The notes: generated by a model not told the origin, from the sequence alone. Numbered from the stretch's first letter, positions 42,211 through 50,835 are shown. The stretch is DNA of 57,115 nucleotides from Microcoleus sp. FACHB-831 (GCF_014695585.1 NZ_JACJON010000023.1:1-57115); one strand, 5' to 3'. A program made the numbers and translations.

Positions 42211-45012
42211 ATGCTTAGGGGAATTTGGCGGCGGTTGGTTCGATTCCTGCGGCGGTTGTTGGGTATTCGGGGAGATAATGCGGTAAAAATTGAAAGACTG
42301 AGCGATCGCGAATATGAACAGTTGTTCGCTAATCTTCTAACTGGAGTAAGTCAGAATTGGAATCAGTCGCAGATATTGCAACATTTGGGAGATCGAGTAA
42401 ACGATCGCTTCTTCAAAAATTGGCTGCGTGAATATGGAAGAAAATTGCGGCAATTGCCAGATGCAGATCATCAGCTAGCGTGGCGGATGGTGAATTTGAG
42501 TCGTGTGGGTTGTGGGGAAGTTGGCGAAATTGCTGCTGATATTGGTAGAGATTTGTTAGCGAAACCAGTTGGGAAAAGCGGGCAAGATGCAAAGTCTATA
42601 AGAGAAGATACAAACCGCAGAGGCGCAGAGGAAGCAGAGGAAAGAGAGGATAGAGAGAATATCTTTAACTTGGAATCTCAAGATGCAGAAGTATGGTTTG
42701 ATCGAGGCAACGATCAATATAGGGCGGGGAATCTTATAGGGGCGATCGCCTCTTACGATCGAGCTATAGAATTCAAACCCGACTTGCACCAAGCTTGGCT
42801 TAACCGGGGAAGTGCGTTGGAGAATTTAGGGCGATTTGAAGATGCGATCGCTTCTTCAAATCGAGCTATAGAAATCAAGCCCGACTTCCACGAAGCTTGG
42901 TTTAACCGGGGAATTACGTTGGAAAATTTAGGGCGATTTGAAGAAGCGATCGCTTTTTACGATCGAGCTATAGAATTCAAACCCGACTTCCACGAAGCTT
43001 GGTTTAACCGGGGAATTGCGTTGGGAAATTTAGGGCGATTTGAAGATGCGATCGCTTCTTTTGATAAAGCTATAGAAGTCAAACACGACATCCACGACAC
43101 TTGGATTAACCGAGGAGTTGCTGCGGGGAATTCGCGTAACTATAACCCCCAAGCAGCTATGATTTTGCAGATGCAATTCCCCGCTTCTCCATCAGTGATG
43201 CTAAATCCGATTCTGGCTCGACGCGGCTATGAAGGAGAGTTGTTGAGTTATCAAGAAGGCTTAAAATATTGCCACGAAGACACCCACCCCGAAGGCTGGG
43301 GAAGGTTGCATCAACGTATTGGTGACGCGCACTATTTTGAAGGGGAAGGAAAATCAAATTATCGCGGCTATTGGGATAAAGCTGTAGTTGAGTATAAGCA
43401 AGCCCTAATTACTCTTACAGCAGAAGATTTTCCTGAGTTGCATCTCGATGTTTTGCAAGATTTAATTAAACCTCTCTTAGGTTTGGGGCAAACAACTGAA
43501 GCAGACGAATTAAGGCGACGCGGTACAGATTTATTGCGGCGTTTGCTGAATGAAAAAAATCGCTCAGAAGATAGTAAAAAACAGCTAGCTCTTAAATTTG
43601 CGGGTTTTCAGCAGTTGACGGTTGATATAGCCGTTCAGTCTGGGCAACTCTTGCAGGCGATTGAGTTAGCAGAAGAAGGCAAAAATTCTTGTTTGAGTTG
43701 GCTGTTGTCTGCGTGGGGTGATGAGATTCCCAAACCCAATTACTCAGATATTAAACAACTGGCGAATTCCACTACTGCAATAGTTTACTGGCATATTAGC
43801 CCAGTCGCGCTGACAACATTTTTGATTGCAAGCGATGCAGAAGAACCCCTCCCCATCCCTGCGCGAAACGGGGAAGGAGAAGAAAGTTTCCAGCTTACCG
43901 CCGCTTCGGGGGAATTGAGGGGGGTTAAACAACTAGCAGAGTTTGAAAAATGGGTGAAGGATTGGAATGCAGATTACACCGCTTATCGCAAATCTGAATA
44001 TAAGCAAGGGGAAGCCACAAACAACTGGCAAGATAAATTGCCCGCTGCGATAAATCGCCTGGGGAAAATCCTCGATATTCCAGCAATTTTATCTGCTTTA
44101 TCCGCACGCAACAGCATTAGTAATCTGATATTAATTCCTCACCGCGATTTGCACCGCTTCCCCCTGCATACACTGTTTCCAGATAACTTGACTATTACTT
44201 ATCTTCCCAGCGCCCAAATGGGAATTAATCTGCAATTATCATCAAGCTCCCCAGTGGCGGGGGCAATTTATGAATTTCCCCTACTTAGCGTCGAACATCC
44301 CAAAAGTGAAAATAAAGACGGCGAAAAACTTTTACCCCTGCCTTTTGCCGAGATTGAATCTGAAATTATCTGTCGGATGTTCTCCAATACCACCCGCATC
44401 GCCGCCACAGAAGCTACTAAAAGTAAATTACAAGATGCGCTGCAACAATCTCACCAAATTTTCCACTTTACAGGGCATGGCAGCTACAATTTTAATAATC
44501 CCAAACTCTCTGCTTTGGCGCTTAGTGGAAAAGATAGATTAGCTATAGAAGAAATTCTACCCCTTGCCTTCCCAGATTCTAGCTATCAGTTAGTTAGCCT
44601 TTCTGCTTGCGAAACCGCGATTAGTGGCAATCAATCTATTACAACTGAATATGTTGGTTTAGTCAGTGGCTTTCTGCGTTGGGGTGTCGCCCATGTTGTT
44701 ACTACCTTGTGGACGGTTGAATCAGCCGCCAGCGCTTTAGTAATGATGCAATTCTATCGCTTGCTAGCCACAAATCCACCAGCAGAAGCGCTTGCACAAG
44801 CACTGCGCTGGCTGCGAGATTTGACTGTTGAGGATCTAACTAAATTCTATCAAGCGGAACGTGAAAAGCTTCCCGACGATGAGGGAACTATCCGCCCGTT
44901 TTTGAGAAGAGAGCTAAAGCAACTTGATAGAATGGAACCAGGGGAGAAACTTTACGACCATCCCTACTATTGGGCGGCGTTTACTATTACTGGCAAAATA
45001 CCGGAGTTATGA
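42211..45012 (+). CDS. TPR-CHAT (caspase-like) protease
   Basis: 933 aa. The N-terminal 20 residues are Arg-rich and amphipathic (MLRGIWRRLVRFLRRLLG). A helical region follows, then a charged insert at about 132-150, and four nearly identical TPR units (about 155-300). A TPR-like linker leads into a CHAT domain (about 600-930). The caspase-type dyad is intact: H756 in FHFTGHGSY and C800 in LSACETAISG, with the usual VSGFLRWGVAHVVTTLW after it. The family cleaves partner proteins to trigger immunity or cell death in several bacteria. GGAG lies ten bases before the ATG. Its TGA overlaps the next start, so the three genes 42211-46762 form a coupled operon; the membrane protein encoded last is a likely target or effector. 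Confidence 0.88.
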   Translation: MLRGIWRRLVRFLRRLLGIRGDNAVKIERLSDREYEQLFANLLTGVSQNWNQSQILQHLGDRVNDRFFKNWLREYGRKLRQLPDADHQLAWRMVNLSRVGCGEVGEIAADIGRDLLAKPVGKSGQDAKSIREDTNRRGAEEAEEREDRENIFNLESQDAEVWFDRGNDQYRAGNLIGAIASYDRAIEFKPDLHQAWLNRGSALENLGRFEDAIASSNRAIEIKPDFHEAWFNRGITLENLGRFEEAIAFYDRAIEFKPDFHEAWFNRGIALGNLGRFEDAIASFDKAIEVKHDIHDTWINRGVAAGNSRNYNPQAAMILQMQFPASPSVMLNPILARRGYEGELLSYQEGLKYCHEDTHPEGWGRLHQRIGDAHYFEGEGKSNYRGYWDKAVVEYKQALITLTAEDFPELHLDVLQDLIKPLLGLGQTTEADELRRRGTDLLRRLLNEKNRSEDSKKQLALKFAGFQQLTVDIAVQSGQLLQAIELAEEGKNSCLSWLLSAWGDEIPKPNYSDIKQLANSTTAIVYWHISPVALTTFLIASDAEEPLPIPARNGEGEESFQLTAASGELRGVKQLAEFEKWVKDWNADYTAYRKSEYKQGEATNNWQDKLPAAINRLGKILDIPAILSALSARNSISNLILIPHRDLHRFPLHTLFPDNLTITYLPSAQMGINLQLSSSSPVAGAIYEFPLLSVEHPKSENKDGEKLLPLPFAEIESEIICRMFSNTTRIAATEATKSKLQDALQQSHQIFHFTGHGSYNFNNPKLSALALSGKDRLAIEEILPLAFPDSSYQLVSLSACETAISGNQSITTEYVGLVSGFLRWGVAHVVTTLWTVESAASALVMMQFYRLLATNPPAEALAQALRWLRDLTVEDLTKFYQAEREKLPDDEGTIRPFLRRELKQLDRMEPGEKLYDHPYYWAAFTITGKIPEL
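42609..42660 (+). repeat. Intergenic-type repeat inserted in frame in the TPR-CHAT gene
   Basis: The DNA encoding the charged insert TNRRGAEEAEERED contains ACCGCAGAGGCGCAGAGG followed by purine-rich AGCAGAGGAAAGAGAGG. The reverse complement of the same core lies at about 46967-46993 in the spacer after the operon. It therefore appears to be a copy of a dispersed element that landed in frame between the N-terminal region and the TPRs. Confidence 0.7.
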
Positions 45013-45419
45013 TGAAAAACGCTGATGTTATTACTTTAAGATCTTTTCTAATTGCTCTTGCTCAGTTGGATTCGCCGCTACCCCAAGAGCAGCAAGAAAA
45101 ATTGAATGCGATCGCTCCCAACATTATGGCAAATCTTGGTAAACTGGATGCGATCGCCGAAAGTTATCCCCCACTCGATAAACTGTACCAAGAAGCTGGT
45201 ATGCCTGAACACGACCATGCCAGAAAACGTAATAAAGCCGATTTACCCACCATCAATTACGCCGCAGAACAACAAAGTACAGAAACTAGCAACACTCTAG
45301 TTGCAAAAATTGAAAATCTTGAGGAAGACAAACTTCAGGAGTTGGCTACTAAAGTTTTAGAAAATAACCTCTCCCCAGCCCAAATTGCAGCGCTTCTTGC
45401 ATCTGGGTATCCTTGCTAA
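45012..45419 (+). CDS. Small helical protein of the CHAT operon, 135 aa
   Basis: MKNADVITLRSFLIALAQLDSPLPQEQQEKLNAI opens a helical N-terminal half. A polar linker follows (HDHARKRNKAD), and the C-terminal helix pair (LEEDKLQELATKVLENNLSPAQIAALLASGYPC) looks like a short interaction domain. There is no signal peptide or membrane helix. The ATG at 45012 shares its A with the upstream TGA, and GGAG sits five bases before it. The stop overlaps the next start by one base. An adaptor between protease and membrane protein is the natural guess. In the predicted CATRA systems a small associated protein occupies this place; homology is not demonstrated. Confidence 0.75.
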   Translation: MKNADVITLRSFLIALAQLDSPLPQEQQEKLNAIAPNIMANLGKLDAIAESYPPLDKLYQEAGMPEHDHARKRNKADLPTINYAAEQQSTETSNTLVAKIENLEEDKLQELATKVLENNLSPAQIAALLASGYPC

Positions 45420-46762
45420 TGGATAACATAATTTACCCTACAGTCGATCTATTTCTCTATGACTTGGGAGAAGGTTTAGGACAACCAACTACAAACATCA
45501 CCTCCAATCGTCGGCGCTTCTGCCAAAAAATTTATCCCGACTTAGAGAAAACCGATGCTAAGGCTTTTTTAGATAAGCTAGAGGAAGCTGAAAAATCAGA
45601 TAAAGATTTTCTCCCACTAGGAGGTATAGCGCTTGCTTCCGATCTCGATGGGTATTATTATCCTCTACTGCTGCGCGATACTTATGCCCTTCACGTTGAC
45701 TTTTCTGGCTCCAAAACAAATAAAGAAGATGAACCCCAACCTATCAAAAATTTAGCTGATCTGAAGCAAATAATATTATCTAAAATAGATCCCCAGCCAG
45801 ACGCAGGGAAATGGCGCGGAACAATTGGTGAAACTTGGCTAATTTGGGGACAACTTACAGATGCTCAACAAAACTCCAAGCAAGTAGCTGAAGAATGCTA
45901 TAAGCAATTAGCGCCTAAAGCTGAAGGAATTATATCAAAAGCGAACCAACTGCTAGGAGGTACATTATACGAATTCAATCAGCATTCTTCATCTCAAGAA
46001 ACTTCTCACATCTTAGTCTGGCTATTTCCACCAGGGGAAGACCTAAAATTATTAAAAACAAAAGTAAGCGAGGTTTATTTTGACTTCATCCGCCTGTTTT
46101 GCTACCGCAATAAAATTAATTGGGCTTATCGAGAAAGCCGCCAAATTAAAGAAGATCTAAAAGATAAATATCGCTTAGGGCGAGAATCTATTATAAATTT
46201 TACCAAACAAACTAATAGCCATAGTTACAGCCTCGACACGCTGCGGGAAAATCTAACTGATAACTTAGACGCAATATCAAATTACACGGATAGCTTAATC
46301 CGCCTTAATGCCCAAAGCGTCACAATTAAAGTAAATTTAGATAATTATAGAAAGCGTCTGAAGATGCTAGCCAAAAAAGATGATAACAACCTGCTTAAAT
46401 CGCTAGCAGAATTTAGAAACTATGCCCTTGAAAAATATTTATCACAGATAGAGTCAGATAGCGCCAACCTTACCCCAGGATTAACACTACTAGAAAACCT
46501 CATCCGCACAATTCAAGGCATAATCGACATAGAACAAACTAAGAGCGATCGCGCCTTAAACTATACAATAGCGATCGCCAGCTTCGGATTAGGACTCAGC
46601 GGCGTCACAGCAACAATTATCTCAACCCAACTCGCCTCACCCAAAGATCCACCAGAAAAAATTAATCCCATTTCCCAATCTTACGCCTTTGGATGGAGTA
46701 TAGCACCACTAGCGATCGCGGCAATAATCTGGGGAGTACGTCGTTTCCTTCGTCCCCGCTAA
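45419..46762 (+). CDS. Putative membrane effector of the CHAT operon, 447 aa
   Basis: The N-terminal about 220 residues are an alpha/beta domain (TVDLFLYDLGEGLGQ, GGIALASDLDGYYYPLLLRDTYALHVDFSG, WLIWGQLTD, LGGTLYEFNQHSS, HILVWLFPPGED). A long helical, coiled-coil-like middle follows (about 225-375, with IRLNAQSVTIKVNLDNYRKRLKML). Two membrane helices lie close to the C-terminus (about 382-400 and 424-441), and the end is basic (RRFLRPR). There is no signal peptide. The ATG at 45419 overlaps the previous stop by one base. The layout, a sensor-like N-domain with a C-terminal TM pair, fits a CHAT-activated membrane effector or the CATRA core protein. It is not a gasdermin as far as I can see. 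Confidence 0.75.
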   Translation: MDNIIYPTVDLFLYDLGEGLGQPTTNITSNRRRFCQKIYPDLEKTDAKAFLDKLEEAEKSDKDFLPLGGIALASDLDGYYYPLLLRDTYALHVDFSGSKTNKEDEPQPIKNLADLKQIILSKIDPQPDAGKWRGTIGETWLIWGQLTDAQQNSKQVAEECYKQLAPKAEGIISKANQLLGGTLYEFNQHSSSQETSHILVWLFPPGEDLKLLKTKVSEVYFDFIRLFCYRNKINWAYRESRQIKEDLKDKYRLGRESIINFTKQTNSHSYSLDTLRENLTDNLDAISNYTDSLIRLNAQSVTIKVNLDNYRKRLKMLAKKDDNNLLKSLAEFRNYALEKYLSQIESDSANLTPGLTLLENLIRTIQGIIDIEQTKSDRALNYTIAIASFGLGLSGVTATIISTQLASPKDPPEKINPISQSYAFGWSIAPLAIAAIIWGVRRFLRPR

Positions 46763-46780
46763 AGTGTGAGATGTCATTTC

Positions 46781-46813
46781 AGATCCCCGACTTCTTAGAG
46801 AAGTCGGGGATCT
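46781..46813. repeat. Perfect 15-bp-arm palindrome after the CHAT operon
   Basis: AGATCCCCGACTTCT and its exact complement face across a TAG loop, 18 bases after the operon stop. It could form a stable terminator hairpin, but there is no T tract. The sequence is typical of palindromic repeats scattered in filamentous cyanobacteria. Confidence 0.8.
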
Positions 46814-46871
46814 CGCTACTGCAAATTATTCGGGAATGCTAATTGCGATCGCATCTTTATTTGCGGTTAAA

Positions 46872-46999
46872 ATTCTTGATGAACCGCAAAGACGCCAAGA
46901 GCGCGAAGGTAACAGAATATAGAGATTAGGTGCTAAAAGTGCGATCGCATCTTTAATCCCTTCTTCGTCTGCTACCTCTGCGCCTCTGCGGTACAAACT
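46872..46999. repeat. Composite intergenic repeats
   Basis: Two typical interspersed sequences: a GAACCGCAAAGACGCCAAGAGCGCGAAG-type segment at about 46877-46907, and on the other strand ACCGCAGAGGCGCAGAGG at about 46974-46991. The second matches the insert in the TPR-CHAT gene. No ORF. Confidence 0.6.
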
Positions 47000-47060
47000 C
47001 TTAGCCCCCCTTTAAAAGTGGCGTTGGGGTAATCTCCCCGATAAGTCCAAAATATAAAAC

Positions 47061-47978
47061 ATGGACTTGCCAATAATTTACCACCCAGATTACGTCGCCG
47101 CACTACCAGAAGGGCATCGATTCCCCATGCCCAAATTTAGCAAACTCCACGATATGTTACTAGCTGATGGAGTCGCTACCCCAGAACAAATTCACGCGCC
47201 CGAACCCCCACCCCAACAGTGGATAGAATTAGTCCACACCCCCGAATACGCCCAAGCATACTATCAAGGAACTCTGGACGCCAAAGCACAGCGTCGCATC
47301 GGATTGCCTTGGAGTCCCGCACTCGTAAAACGAACTTGTAGGGCGGTAGGCGGTACAATTCTTACAGCCCAACTCGCACTAAATTGCGGTTTAGCTTGCA
47401 ATACCGCAGGCGGTACTCACCACGCCTTCCCCACTTACGGATCTGGTTTCTGCATTTTCAACGATTTAGCGATTTCTGCCCGCGTTTTGCAACAGCTAAA
47501 CCTTGTCCAAAAAATCCTTATCGTCGATTTAGATGTCCATCAAGGCGACGGTACTGCTTTTATCTTTCAAGGCGATCGCAGTGTCTTCACTTTCTCCATG
47601 CACTGCGAAGTCAACTTCCCTGGAACCAAACAACAAAGCGATCTCGATGTACCCTTACCTGTTGGCATGGAAGACGACGAATACTTGCAAACCTTGGCTA
47701 ATTACTTACCAGATTTGTTGTCAGAAATCAAGCCAGATTTGGTACTTTACGATGCTGGCGTCGATCCTCATGCAGGCGATCGCTTGGGAAAACTTTCCCT
47801 TACCGATACAGGTATATTTCGCCGCGAAATGCAAGTATTAAGTACCTGTCTCGCCGCAGGCTATCCCGTCGCCTGCGTCATTGGCGGTGGTTACGCCGAT
47901 GACCTTGATTCGCTTGTTTATCGCCACTCATTATTGCACCGCGCCGCCAGTGAAGTTTACCGCCAGTATCGCCTTTAA
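47061..47978 (+). CDS. Histone deacetylase-fold family protein (second copy)
   Basis: 305-aa zinc hydrolase of the deacetylase superfamily, a different subgroup from the protein at 1527-2474. Motifs: YHPDYVAALPEGHRFPMPKF, CNTAGGTHHAFPTYGSGFCIFNDLA with the active-site His pair, ILIVDLDVHQGDGTA with zinc Asp/His, FTFSMHCEVNFPG, LYDAGVDPHAGDRLG with the second zinc Asp, and VIGGGYADD. This FPMPKF/THHAF type is widespread in cyanobacteria and proteobacteria; the substrate is unknown. ATG at 47061. Confidence 0.88.
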   Translation: MDLPIIYHPDYVAALPEGHRFPMPKFSKLHDMLLADGVATPEQIHAPEPPPQQWIELVHTPEYAQAYYQGTLDAKAQRRIGLPWSPALVKRTCRAVGGTILTAQLALNCGLACNTAGGTHHAFPTYGSGFCIFNDLAISARVLQQLNLVQKILIVDLDVHQGDGTAFIFQGDRSVFTFSMHCEVNFPGTKQQSDLDVPLPVGMEDDEYLQTLANYLPDLLSEIKPDLVLYDAGVDPHAGDRLGKLSLTDTGIFRREMQVLSTCLAAGYPVACVIGGGYADDLDSLVYRHSLLHRAASEVYRQYRL

Positions 47979-48107
47979 TGCCAGACTATTGACAGAGGGG
48001 TTATTTTGTTTCCCCAGATACACTTTATTCTTGATTAATGCTGATTAATCATTGGTAATCGGCGATTTAGCCCCTAGTCCCAAGCCATACTTAGCTGAGG
48101 AAAAACT

Positions 48108-49247
48108 GTGCTTTTATCAAAAGGCTTTGAAATTGAAATGTACACTGGGACGCCGCAGGGTGATATTGTCGGCCTCTCAGATAAGATTGTGGCAGACTTG
48201 GATGGATTTGTAACTGAGCCAGATAGCCGCAATGTGGAATATACCACCGCGCCTTTCTGTTGTTATGACAGGTTGCTGTGTGCCCTAGTCCGTCCTCGGC
48301 GAGAACTGCGAAAATATTTAACTACTTTGGGAGATTATACGATTCTTCCTGGGAGTACGTTGTCTTTGGGAGGGAGCGATCGCTTCTACCGTTCCGATCC
48401 CAACAACCCCTACCACTCCTACATCGAAAACACCTACGGCACAAAGGTAGTCACCGCTAGCGTCCACATCAACGTTGGCATAAGCGATCCCGAAATCCTG
48501 ATGCGTGCAATTCGCCTGGTTCGCTTAGAAGCACCGCTTTACCTTGCCTTAAGTGCTTCTTCCCCGTTCCTGGATGGCGAAGCTACAGGGTATCACTCGA
48601 CTCGCTGGGGTCTCTTCCCAAAAACTCCCGCCCACGTGCCCCTGTTTGAAAGTCACGCTCATTTTATCCGGTGGACGGAAGAACAGTTAGTCGCCGGGAC
48701 GATGCAAAATGTCCGTCACTTGTGGTCGTCGGTGCGCCCAAATGGCAACCGCCGCCCCTACGATCTCAATCGGGTTGAACTTAGGATCTGTGACTTGATG
48801 GTAGATCCCGTTGCGTTGCTAGCAGTCATGGCATTGTTGGAGGCGCGTATTACCCAGCTTATCGACGATCCCCGTCTCGATCCCCTGGAAATGAGTCAAT
48901 TATCTTCAGAAGAATTAATTACTTTGACCGACGAGAATGAAGCTGCTGCCGCACGTCAGAGTTTAGATGCAGTTTTGCGCCACTGGGAAGACGGGAGAGA
49001 GATTTTGGCACGAGATTGGATTGGGGAAATTTACCAAGAAGTTTGGGCGATCGCTAAAGCACGGGGCTTCAGTTGCTTCCTCTCGCCCCTGCAAAAACTT
49101 TTAAAGGAGGGTAACGCAGCCCAACGTTGGTTAAAATTTTATAACCAAAATTTTGACACCCGCAGTATTATCGTTCAAGCGATCGCGGCAATGGCCGAAC
49201 AGGAACGAGAACTCGAAGAGAAATTGTGCCAAATGTTGGTAGCCTAA
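48108..49247 (+). CDS. gshA: Glutamate-cysteine ligase, cyanobacterial type
   Basis: First enzyme of glutathione synthesis. 379 aa. LLSKGFEIEMYTGTPQGDIVGLSDKI, EPDSRNVEYTTAPFCCYDRLLCALVRPRRELRKYL, ILPGSTLSLGGSDRFYRSDPNNPYHSYIENTYGTKVVTASVHINVGI and RRPYDLNRVELRICDLM give the ATP-grasp-like GCS2 / cyanobacterial GshA pattern. Start GTG at 48108 with GAGG about seven bases upstream. Substrate assignment rests on family knowledge. Confidence 0.9.
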   Translation: MLLSKGFEIEMYTGTPQGDIVGLSDKIVADLDGFVTEPDSRNVEYTTAPFCCYDRLLCALVRPRRELRKYLTTLGDYTILPGSTLSLGGSDRFYRSDPNNPYHSYIENTYGTKVVTASVHINVGISDPEILMRAIRLVRLEAPLYLALSASSPFLDGEATGYHSTRWGLFPKTPAHVPLFESHAHFIRWTEEQLVAGTMQNVRHLWSSVRPNGNRRPYDLNRVELRICDLMVDPVALLAVMALLEARITQLIDDPRLDPLEMSQLSSEELITLTDENEAAAARQSLDAVLRHWEDGREILARDWIGEIYQEVWAIAKARGFSCFLSPLQKLLKEGNAAQRWLKFYNQNFDTRSIIVQAIAAMAEQERELEEKLCQMLVA

Positions 49248-49401
49248 TTTTTTTCTCTGAGTGTTTAGTTGAGGAATCAAAATATCTAATCAATCCCTAC
49301 CAGTTGCACGCTATTAATATAAGTTATATAAGGCATCTGTCTTTAGGTATATTTATGAATGCCTAAAGATTTTTTCATTGGCGATAAGTTTGGGGCAGAT
49401 C

Positions 49402-49863
49402 ATGTTAAGGGTTGTCTTAGTTAACCCCCTGATTCCGCCAAATACGGGTAATATTGCCCGTACTTGCGCTGCTACGGGGACAGAATTGCATTTAGTGGGG
49501 CCGCTGGGTTTTGAAATAAGCGATCGCTATCTGAAACGAGCTGGTTTAGATTACTGGCCTTATGTCAATCTCCACTGTCACGACTCTCTAGAGGATTTTC
49601 AAGCGCTGCATCGACTCCAGGGTGGACGATGGATCGGCTTCAGCACTTCTGGAAGTTGTAGTTATATTAAGTTTCAGTTTCAAGCTGGCGACTGGCTGTT
49701 ATTTGGCAGCGAAACGACTGGCCTGCCCAAACAGGTTTTAGATGCCTGCGATGCAACTGTTCATATTCCCATGTCTGAACCAGGAGTCCGCAGCTTAAAT
49801 CTTTCCGTCAGCGCCGCAGTGGGTATATTTGAAGCCCGTCGCCAGCTTGGCTATCTGGGATAA
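49402..49863 (+). CDS. trmL: tRNA (cytidine(34)-2'-O)-methyltransferase TrmL
   Basis: 153-aa SPOUT-class methyltransferase that modifies the wobble base of tRNA-Leu. LRVVLVNPLIPPNTGNIARTCAATGTELHLVGPLGFEISDRYLKRAGLDYW is the TrmL N-terminus. LLFGSETTGLPKQVL and IPMSEPGVRSLNLSVSAAVGIFEARRQLG form the trefoil-knot SAM site. I chose the ATG at 49402 (family start, GGGG upstream); the TTG at 49378 would add eight residues. Confidence 0.93.
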   Translation: MLRVVLVNPLIPPNTGNIARTCAATGTELHLVGPLGFEISDRYLKRAGLDYWPYVNLHCHDSLEDFQALHRLQGGRWIGFSTSGSCSYIKFQFQAGDWLLFGSETTGLPKQVLDACDATVHIPMSEPGVRSLNLSVSAAVGIFEARRQLGYLG

Positions 49864-50524
49864 CAAAACTTAGCGTCCTAAAAGAGCGATTTCTACATCT
49901 AGCTTGTGATATAGAAAACCTCCTTAAACCAGGTAGGGCTTTGCGTAATCGGAAATTGTGAATGCTTTCATCAGCCATTAGAGCAATGCACTCTCCTTTG
50001 CTCGTTTTATCGTTTGGTATCAATGTATTCCTCTTGGTTTCTTTTATTGTGCCCTCTTACTGAGATATTTCCATCTGGAGACGCGATTTGTTTATAACTT
50101 TAAGGTGTTGTTTTATTTAGATCTGATAAGGCTGTTTGGGGTTTCAGCTACAAGAAAATCAAGCAAAATCCATCTGTAATTAGGAGCGATCGCAACTGTA
50201 TCTCTATATGGATATATAAGGTAGACGAACGTCTTAAAAGCTGCGATTTCCGGAAATTGTAAGGAAAATTGGTTATCCTAAATTTAGCTATCTAGAATAC
50301 AAAACCCAAGCGCCTTTGATAAGAAATTTATATGAAAAATATGAGCGCCAAAGCTCCAACAAGCGATAGATTTTGATCATCCCAAATCATGGGCTACCAA
50401 AAGGCAGAAGCAACCTCAATGCAAGCAATAGCACGATTTTCAGCTGGTTTACGCACTTTTTGCTCGATTCATTTGTATTGCTGATATCAGTGATTCTATG
50501 GTTGTTGCTTTAATTACAATCAGC
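49864..50524. other. Intergenic, no gene recognised
   Basis: 660 bases with only short frames, none with both a ribosome site and protein-like composition. AT-rich patches near 50060-50130 and 50270-50350. No tRNA or known RNA fold was seen. Confidence 0.45.
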
Positions 50525-50722
50525 TTAGATTTGCATTTTGGAACGAAGCAGGGTGCGAAAGGCAAAGAACCCAGAGTCTTCTGGAAGTCTTCCGGAGAAA
50601 TCCATGTTTAGCCAGTATGTTGTTCCCAGGATGCTGGCCGCAACAGTCAAGGTTACATCTCCCACGTATCTTGACAAGAGGCTCGTAACTGACGAAATCA
50701 ATAAAAATAAGACAGTAGTCAT
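50525..50722 (-). CDS. Possible small membrane protein, 65 aa
   Basis: From ATG 50722 the frame gives MTTVLFLLISSVTSLLSRYVG and then VTLTVAASILGTTYWLNMDFSGRLPEDSGFF, i.e. two possible membrane segments. The upstream extension to 50764 adds a polar start. No ribosome site is visible and a plus-strand frame covers the same bases, so coding status is doubtful. Confidence 0.3.
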   Translation of the reverse strand: MTTVLFLLISSVTSLLSRYVGDVTLTVAASILGTTYWLNMDFSGRLPEDSGFFAFRTLLRSKMQI

Positions 50723-50819
50723 AACTGAGCCATTACTGAATGGAAATTTTTCCAAAACAGTCAAGTAACTTGTCTAAATTAAAAAAGCAAGGTAATCTTG
50801 CCTAAGTATCGTAATTGGG

Positions 50820-50835
50820 AGTGATTTAGATCACT
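50820..50835. promoter_or_regulatory. CRP-like palindrome upstream of the LysM-M23 gene
   Basis: AGTGATTTAGATCACT has the GTGA-N6-TCAC core of CRP-family sites, 86 bases before the start codon at 50921. A further TGTGTGATTAG half-site lies at about 50841-50850. Compare the site at 37499. A role in regulation is inference. Confidence 0.45.

Noticed and set aside
42690-43110. Tandem DNA repeat as a non-coding satellite
   Set aside because: Units are in frame, 34 codons long and match TPR residues, so they are coding.
42211-45012. Craspase-type (CRISPR-linked) TPR-CHAT
   Set aside because: No gRAMP/Cas7-11 or CRISPR array nearby; the partners are a small helical protein and a membrane protein.
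45419-46762. Bacterial gasdermin as the CHAT partner
   Set aside because: No gasdermin-like beta-rich pore domain is apparent; instead there is a helical middle and a C-terminal TM pair, and the length (447 aa) is too great.
50538-50768. 76-residue plus-strand frame opposite a possible membrane ORF
   Set aside because: No ribosome site and no protein-like pattern; even the opposite-strand frame is only weakly supported.
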